From the NCBI RefSeq assembly GCF_027622855.1, contig NZ_JAPZVR010000001.1, positions 172,664 to 236,663 of the forward strand: a stretch of 64,000 nt of DNA, given 5' to 3'. This stretch comes from Glycomyces algeriensis (lineage in GTDB: Bacteria; Actinomycetota; Actinomycetes; Mycobacteriales; Micromonosporaceae). The notes under the pieces are model-generated. The model had not been told where the DNA came from. It was given only the letters and a program-made list of their open reading frames with translations, and ran no database searches. Numbering within the stretch: position 1 is the first letter of the stretch; every line of letters begins with the position of its first letter. Below are positions 59,837-64,000 of the stretch, in pieces. The translations under genes were made by a program, and so were the position numbers.

Positions 59837-60814
59837 GTGCTTCATGTTCGAGTCATCACCCCGGTCGGCCTGACCGACGAAGTCGTCCGCATAGCCGTCA
59901 CGAGCGCCGCGGTCGCGAACGTGGTCCGGCTGCCCGGCGCGGCGATCGACCCGGCGGGAGACTGCGTCGAGTTCGACCTCGCCCGTGAAGGCGCGAACGA
60001 AGTACTCGCCGACCTCCGGGGACTGGGGCTCAAGGAGTCCGGCGGCATCACCGTCGAGGAGATCGACCTGTCCATCTCGGACGCGGCCGACGAGGCGATG
60101 GAAGCCGCCCCCGGCCACTCCGAAGACGCCGTCATCTGGGAGGAGCTCGCCTCCCGCACCGCCGCCGAAACCCGCCTGACCTGGTCCTACCTGGTGTTCC
60201 TGGCGCTGGCGGTCCAGATCGCGGCGATCGGGGCCCTGCTGGACCAGCCGATCCTCATCGTCGGCGCGATGGTCCTCGGCCCGGACTTCGGCCCCGTCGC
60301 CGCCTGGTGCTTCGGCGTCATCCGCCGCGACCTCGGCCAGATCGGGCGGGCCACGCGCACCCTCGTCGTCGGCTTCGCGCTGGCGATCGCGGTGACCTTG
60401 GCGTGCGCCCTGGTCAGCCGCTTGGTCGGATGGATCGAACCGACCATGCTGGACAATCGACCGTTGACGAGCTTCATCGTGCACCCCGACCGGTGGTCGT
60501 TCATCGTGGCCGTGCTCGCCGGGGTCGCGGGGATCCTGTCGATGACCGCCCGCAAGTCCCAGGCGCTGGTCGGCGTGTTCATCTCGGTCACGACGGTTCC
60601 GGCCGCCGGCAACATCGCCGTCGCGATCGCGCTGGCGCACTGGGAAGAGGTCGGCGCCTCGCTCGTCCAGCTCGGCGTCAACCTCGCGGGCCTGGTCGTC
60701 GCCGGCATCGGCACCCTGCTGGTGCAGCGGGTCCTGTGGACCCGCTTCGACTTTCGCATCATGACTCCCAACCTCCTCAAAGGATCCGGAGACCGGGCCC
60801 CTATCGACCGGTGA
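59837..60814 (+). CDS. DUF389 membrane protein
   Basis: 325-aa protein. An N-terminal soluble ACT-like/ferredoxin-like domain of about 100 residues (MLHVRVITPVGLTDEVVRIA) is followed by six or more helices, with the DUF389 signature QPILIVGAMVLGPDFGPVAA near the second helix and SMTARKSQALVGVFISVTTV later. The family is widespread and of unknown function; a transport role is assumed. The GTG at 59837 is the only sensible start. It is divergent from trkH, and an unknown membrane protein follows. Confidence 0.82.
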   Translation: MLHVRVITPVGLTDEVVRIAVTSAAVANVVRLPGAAIDPAGDCVEFDLAREGANEVLADLRGLGLKESGGITVEEIDLSISDAADEAMEAAPGHSEDAVIWEELASRTAAETRLTWSYLVFLALAVQIAAIGALLDQPILIVGAMVLGPDFGPVAAWCFGVIRRDLGQIGRATRTLVVGFALAIAVTLACALVSRLVGWIEPTMLDNRPLTSFIVHPDRWSFIVAVLAGVAGILSMTARKSQALVGVFISVTTVPAAGNIAVAIALAHWEEVGASLVQLGVNLAGLVVAGIGTLLVQRVLWTRFDFRIMTPNLLKGSGDRAPIDR

Positions 60815-61010
60815 CCTCCGGGTAGCCGACCGCCCCGGGTGGGTGGCGCCGCCGACACCGGCCGGTCGAAGGGCGACTCGGTCCAGGGCGCCGACGCCAG
60901 GTCAGCAGGCGCAGCAGGGGGACGACGAGCACGGGGTACAGCCGGATTGCGGCGGTGGTCATCCGCTCGTAGGATGCGGCGGAGGCCGATCCCGAGTGAA
61001 GGAGTCCCCG

Positions 61011-62405
61011 GTGAGTGACGACGGCAGCCGGTCGAGTGGCTGGCACTGGCACGAGTACGGCGTCGGGCCGGCCGGCGAGGTGGCGCATGCGTGCGCCCGG
61101 TCTCTGAACGCGTTCCTGGTCGGGCTGGGATGCTCCTTCGCGCTGATCCTGGGCGCGGGCATCCTCGCCGAGGAGAACCTGCTCGGCGATCCCGGCCTCG
61201 AATCGGCCATCGACCACCTCATGCGTTTGAGCGTCGGCCTCCTGATGGTGTTCGTGCTGGTAGCGGCATTCGTTGCCGTCGTTGCGAGCTATCTGCGGGA
61301 GGTGACCACCTCCAAGGCGCTCGTCAGGGCCGCCGAGCGCGGCGCGTCGAGCCGTGCCGTGCCCGCACCCGATCAGGTCGCGTCGGTCATCAACGAACCG
61401 GCGGCGCCGCTCAAGTACTTCGGGTGGGCGAACGCCGCCTTGGCCGGCGTTCTGGGTGTGGTCGGCCTGCTCGTCGTGCTGATGGAGAGCAGTGCCGAAG
61501 GCTGGATGATCACGCTGGTCGCCCTCGGCTACGCGGCGGTCATGAGCCTGCTCGGATACGCCTGCCAGGAGTGGCTGCCCCGGACGCATGAGCGGCGCCG
61601 GGTCCGCATCGCCGCGCACTGGACCGCGGAGGACGAGGCCCGGGCATGGAAGCGGGCGAGGTCGGCGGGCCGGCGCGGCGGCGGCAAGCAGGCGCCGCCG
61701 GGCTCTGCAAGGGGCGCGAGCTTCGTCTACCTCGCGGGCGTGTTCTGCGCCGTTGGTTTCATCGCGTTGCTGGCCTCGATGGTGATGCGCTGCGGGACCC
61801 TCCCGGCGCGGGGGCAGTCCGAGTGCGACGAGGTCTACTACTCGTCGTTCATCGAGCGCGTGCTCTCCTGGGGATTCTGGATCTTCGCGGTCGCGGTGCC
61901 CCTGGCCGTGCTGTTCGCGGTGGTCGGCGTGCTGCTCGAGTGGCAGCAGCGGCGGGCCGAGCGCGCCGACCTGCTCGACCTGCTGGCGGGCCCGCGGGCC
62001 GCGAGTCCGGACAAGGACCTGCTCGCCTACCACGTGGAGCGGCACGCGCATCCGCTGGCGCGCGTCGGCTCGGCGCTGTCAGGGGCCGGGCTGGTGTTCA
62101 GCATCTCCGCCTACATGCTCGGAGAAGGCTTCGGGCTCGGCTCGCAAGAGGAGTTCGCCGCTTACCGCACCGAGGCGCTCATCGCGATGCTCGTCTCGGC
62201 GGGCCTCTTCCTCGCCGCCACGGTCGGCACCGGCATCGCGAACGCACGCGGCCGCGAGCTGCGCAACGCCCTCATGGAACGCTGGCCCCGGCAGCCCTTC
62301 CCGTCCGTCAACGGCGAAGGCAAGATCAAGCGCCCCAACCAAGGCCTGGAGCGTCAACGCCCGCGAAGCCGACGGCCCGCCGCCCGGAACCGGACGTCCA
62401 AGTGA
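61011..62405 (+). CDS. Eight-helix membrane protein of unknown function
   Basis: 464-aa integral membrane protein that I do not recognise. About eight hydrophobic segments: near residues 35-53 and 72-97, a pair at about 140-190, then about 240-262, 285-312, 360-376 and 392-412. A charged cytoplasmic stretch with Arg/Lys clusters (WTAEDEARAWKRARSAGRR) lies in the middle, with a Cys-containing loop between helices 5 and 6 (RCGTLPARGQSECDE) that may form an external disulfide. The C-terminus is basic. GTG 61011 has AAGGAG six bases upstream; an earlier in-frame start at 60843 would add non-conserved residues. It is convergent with the Hsp70-cyclophilin gene. The 196-base region before it shows no clear structure. 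Confidence 0.7.
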   Translation: MSDDGSRSSGWHWHEYGVGPAGEVAHACARSLNAFLVGLGCSFALILGAGILAEENLLGDPGLESAIDHLMRLSVGLLMVFVLVAAFVAVVASYLREVTTSKALVRAAERGASSRAVPAPDQVASVINEPAAPLKYFGWANAALAGVLGVVGLLVVLMESSAEGWMITLVALGYAAVMSLLGYACQEWLPRTHERRRVRIAAHWTAEDEARAWKRARSAGRRGGGKQAPPGSARGASFVYLAGVFCAVGFIALLASMVMRCGTLPARGQSECDEVYYSSFIERVLSWGFWIFAVAVPLAVLFAVVGVLLEWQQRRAERADLLDLLAGPRAASPDKDLLAYHVERHAHPLARVGSALSGAGLVFSISAYMLGEGFGLGSQEEFAAYRTEALIAMLVSAGLFLAATVGTGIANARGRELRNALMERWPRQPFPSVNGEGKIKRPNQGLERQRPRSRRPAARNRTSK

Positions 62406-62497
62406 GGTCATAGAGCCGGGCTCGGTGCACCGGGCTCGACTTGGGCGCGGGCGACTGCCTCGGCACTGTAAGCCGTCGAGCGCCCGGGCCGGCGCTA

Positions 62498-64000
62498 TCA
62501 GATGCTTAGTACCGCCCCCGCAGCGGCGACCTGATCGACGACGTCCATGCCCGAGGTGACCTCGCCCAGGATGGTGTAGCCGGCCGGGAGGGTCGTGTCC
62601 TCGTAGACGAAGAAGAACTGGCTTCCGGTGGTCCCCGGTCCCGCATTGGCCATCGCGAAGGTGCCCGCAGGGTAGTTCGCCTCGGTCTCGGCCGGGAGGT
62701 TCTCATCCCCGAACATGTACCCGGGCGTGCCCGTGCCGGCCATCCCGGGCGTGCCGGACTCGATCGCGGCCCGTGCGTCGGGGTCGCCGCACTGGAGGAC
62801 CCAGATGCCGTCCGTGACGAGGCGATGGCACTGCTGCTCGTCGAAGTAGCCCTGCATCGCAAGGAAGGTGAACGAGCCGGCGGTGCACGGAGCGCCGGCG
62901 GTGTCGACGCCGACCTCGATCACGCCGAGGTTGGTCACGATCGTCATCTCCTGCGTCCCGGCAGCGGGCTGGCGGGCCTGCGGGGTCGGCTCGGAGCCGC
63001 TGAGGGGGGCGTACGAGCACGTCTCGCCTGACGAGGCGTCCGGGACGCTCAACTGGACGCACTCCAGGTAGACGTCCTGCGCCGGAAGCCCGTCCGTCGA
63101 GCCGTCAGAGGCGACGAGCGCGCCCTCACCGCTGGGATCGAAACCGCTGCAGCGGTCCGCCGCGTTCTGGGCATCGGCGACCAGCGCCTCGAATTCGGCA
63201 TCGACTCCGGCGGCGAGGTCATCCTGCCCGCCGCTCGGGGTGTCGGGGTCGTTGAGGCCCTTGAGGCCCAAGGAGATCAGGACCGATGCGCCGATCACCG
63301 CGAGCACGGTCGCGATCGACGTGATGATGCCGGTCGTGGATCGAAGCCATGCACCGAATGGTCGGCGCGGCGCCGGGTAGGGGCCGGGACCGGCGGGAGC
63401 GAACGGCGGCGGGGTGGTCATGGCGGGCTGCGGGGACGGCTGGTATCCGGGAACCGCGTGCGGATACGCCGGGGTCAGAGGCGGTGCCGGGGTCGGGAAC
63501 TGGGGCTGGGGGGTCATCTGCGTCAGCGGCACGGCGTTGAGCGCGCCCTCTGAGACCGCCAGTTCGGGCTGCTCGATGACCGCCGGGGCGATGCCGAGCT
63601 CATGGTGCAGCATGCTCGCGACCAACGGCATCCGGCTCGCGGCTCCGACCAAAAACAGCGCGGTGAGCTGGTCGGCGCGCAGCCCGGATTCGCGGACGAC
63701 CCCTTGGGTGATGCGGACGGTGCGCTGGAGCAGCGGCCGGGCGACCGTCTCGAGTTCGTCGCGGGTCAGGTGGACGTCCAGGTCCAGCAGCGGCACGGTC
63801 AACTCGACGCTCGCCTGCCGGGACAAGCGCTCCTTGCCCTGCCGGACCTCCTCCATCCAGGCGACGCGGTGCCGCCGGTCCGAGGTGGACTGCGGTTCGC
63901 GAAGCCGCTGCCACCGTTCGTCACCAGGGCTGACAGTGGCCGCGATGTGCTCGGCCAGCGCTTGGTCGATGTCCACGCCGCCGAGGCCCCTGTCGCCTTC
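62498..64000 (-). CDS. Hsp70-family protein fused to a cyclophilin domain (5' end outside the window)
   Basis: The frame is open to the window edge, so the N-terminal part of the ATPase domain is missing. The visible part begins GGVDIDQALAEHI and continues with Hsp70/DnaK-like features (KERLSRQASVELTV; LTRDELETVARPLLQRTV; LTALFLVGAASRMPLVASML; AVSEGALNAVPL). A Pro-rich linker of about 70 residues and one membrane helix (GIITSIATVLAVIGASVLIS) follow. After a Cys-containing spacer, the last about 150 residues form a cyclophilin: VTNLGVIEVGVDTAG, CHRLV with the catalytic-type Arg, GTPGYMFGDE, GSQFFFVYED and GEVTSGMDVVDQV. The topology puts the Hsp70 part inside and the prolyl isomerase outside the membrane. 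Some residues around the usual FHRVI differ. This fusion is unusual. Confidence 0.75.
   Translation of the reverse strand, partial: EGDRGLGGVDIDQALAEHIAATVSPGDERWQRLREPQSTSDRRHRVAWMEEVRQGKERLSRQASVELTVPLLDLDVHLTRDELETVARPLLQRTVRITQGVVRESGLRADQLTALFLVGAASRMPLVASMLHHELGIAPAVIEQPELAVSEGALNAVPLTQMTPQPQFPTPAPPLTPAYPHAVPGYQPSPQPAMTTPPPFAPAGPGPYPAPRRPFGAWLRSTTGIITSIATVLAVIGASVLISLGLKGLNDPDTPSGGQDDLAAGVDAEFEALVADAQNAADRCSGFDPSGEGALVASDGSTDGLPAQDVYLECVQLSVPDASSGETCSYAPLSGSEPTPQARQPAAGTQEMTIVTNLGVIEVGVDTAGAPCTAGSFTFLAMQGYFDEQQCHRLVTDGIWVLQCGDPDARAAIESGTPGMAGTGTPGYMFGDENLPAETEANYPAGTFAMANAGPGTTGSQFFFVYEDTTLPAGYTILGEVTSGMDVVDQVAAAGAVLSI

Noticed and set aside
62406-62497. Hairpin from the repeated CGGGCTCG sequence after the 61011 gene
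   Set aside because: The copies are direct rather than inverted, and no stable stem could be drawn with confidence.
1-64000. tRNA, rRNA or CRISPR arrays
   Set aside because: No cloverleaf-like segment with a CCA-type end, ribosomal sequence or regularly spaced repeats was seen in the gaps between genes.

Overview
The window is about 72% GC by eye, with GTG, TTG and ATG starts, GTGA/ATGA gene overlaps, Tat-like and lipoprotein signals, ROK/LacI/TetR/MarR regulators, ricin-type (CBM13) and AbfB (CBM42) carbohydrate-binding modules, an actinobacterial iron box and an actinobacterial-type KdpC. Together these point to a saprophytic, polysaccharide-degrading actinomycete chromosome. The genus cannot be fixed from this sequence; Glycomycetaceae or a relative is a guess. 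I see no rRNA, tRNA, CRISPR array, prophage or complete insertion sequence.

Layout. 1-582: tail of a large HPII-type catalase and a convergent spacer with two hairpins and one palindrome. 583-14283: a polysaccharide-utilisation locus. A leftward block holds sugar ABC permeases, a binding protein and a secreted GH26 mannanase-lectin. A rightward block holds GH35, GH78, a LacI regulator and a GH39-like enzyme, followed by a secreted alpha/beta hydrolase-lectin. Three near-identical palindromes (core AAACGTTT) sit in the divergent promoter and in front of the hydrolase, so one LacI regulon probably covers the locus. 14289-19730: ROK regulator, a two-part HTH regulator divergent from a broken serine hydrolase, and a MarR/amidohydrolase divergent pair with its own palindromes. 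19745-25748: an oligopeptide/nickel-type ABC importer divergent from a MATE exporter, with an IdeR/DmdR-like iron box between them. 25856-28132: CmtR-type metal sensor, CDF efflux pump and CorA. 28295-35223: one-polypeptide flavin-linked assimilatory nitrate reductase with a GlnR-like site, a LuxR regulator and an FAD protein.

35224-42945: a kdp potassium-uptake operon (tiny membrane peptide, kdpF, A, B, C, D) with no kdpE after kdpD. 43092-45242: GH36 alpha-galactosidase with its own promoter. 45341-48673: TetR divergent from a possible decayed ferredoxin, a ferredoxin reductase and two SnoaL-like proteins, one of them membrane-anchored. 48689-50161: secreted GH43-AbfB enzyme. 50347-56981: two translationally coupled giant DUF4132 paralogues. 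57008-57205: a MITE-like palindromic element inserted directly in front of an alpha/beta hydrolase gene. 58092-62405: TrkH/KtrB potassium channel subunit (start codon problematic), DUF389 membrane protein and an eight-helix membrane protein of unknown function. 62498-64000: a partial gene fusing an Hsp70 domain, a membrane helix and a cyclophilin domain.

Functionally, the window combines plant-polysaccharide foraging (mannan, galactoside, rhamnoside and arabinan-type activities) with metal, iron, nitrogen and potassium homeostasis. The least explained parts are the DUF4132 pair, the Hsp70-cyclophilin fusion, the iron-boxed peptide-type importer/MATE pair, and the TetR-reductase-SnoaL cassette with its cysteine-poor ferredoxin-like peptide.
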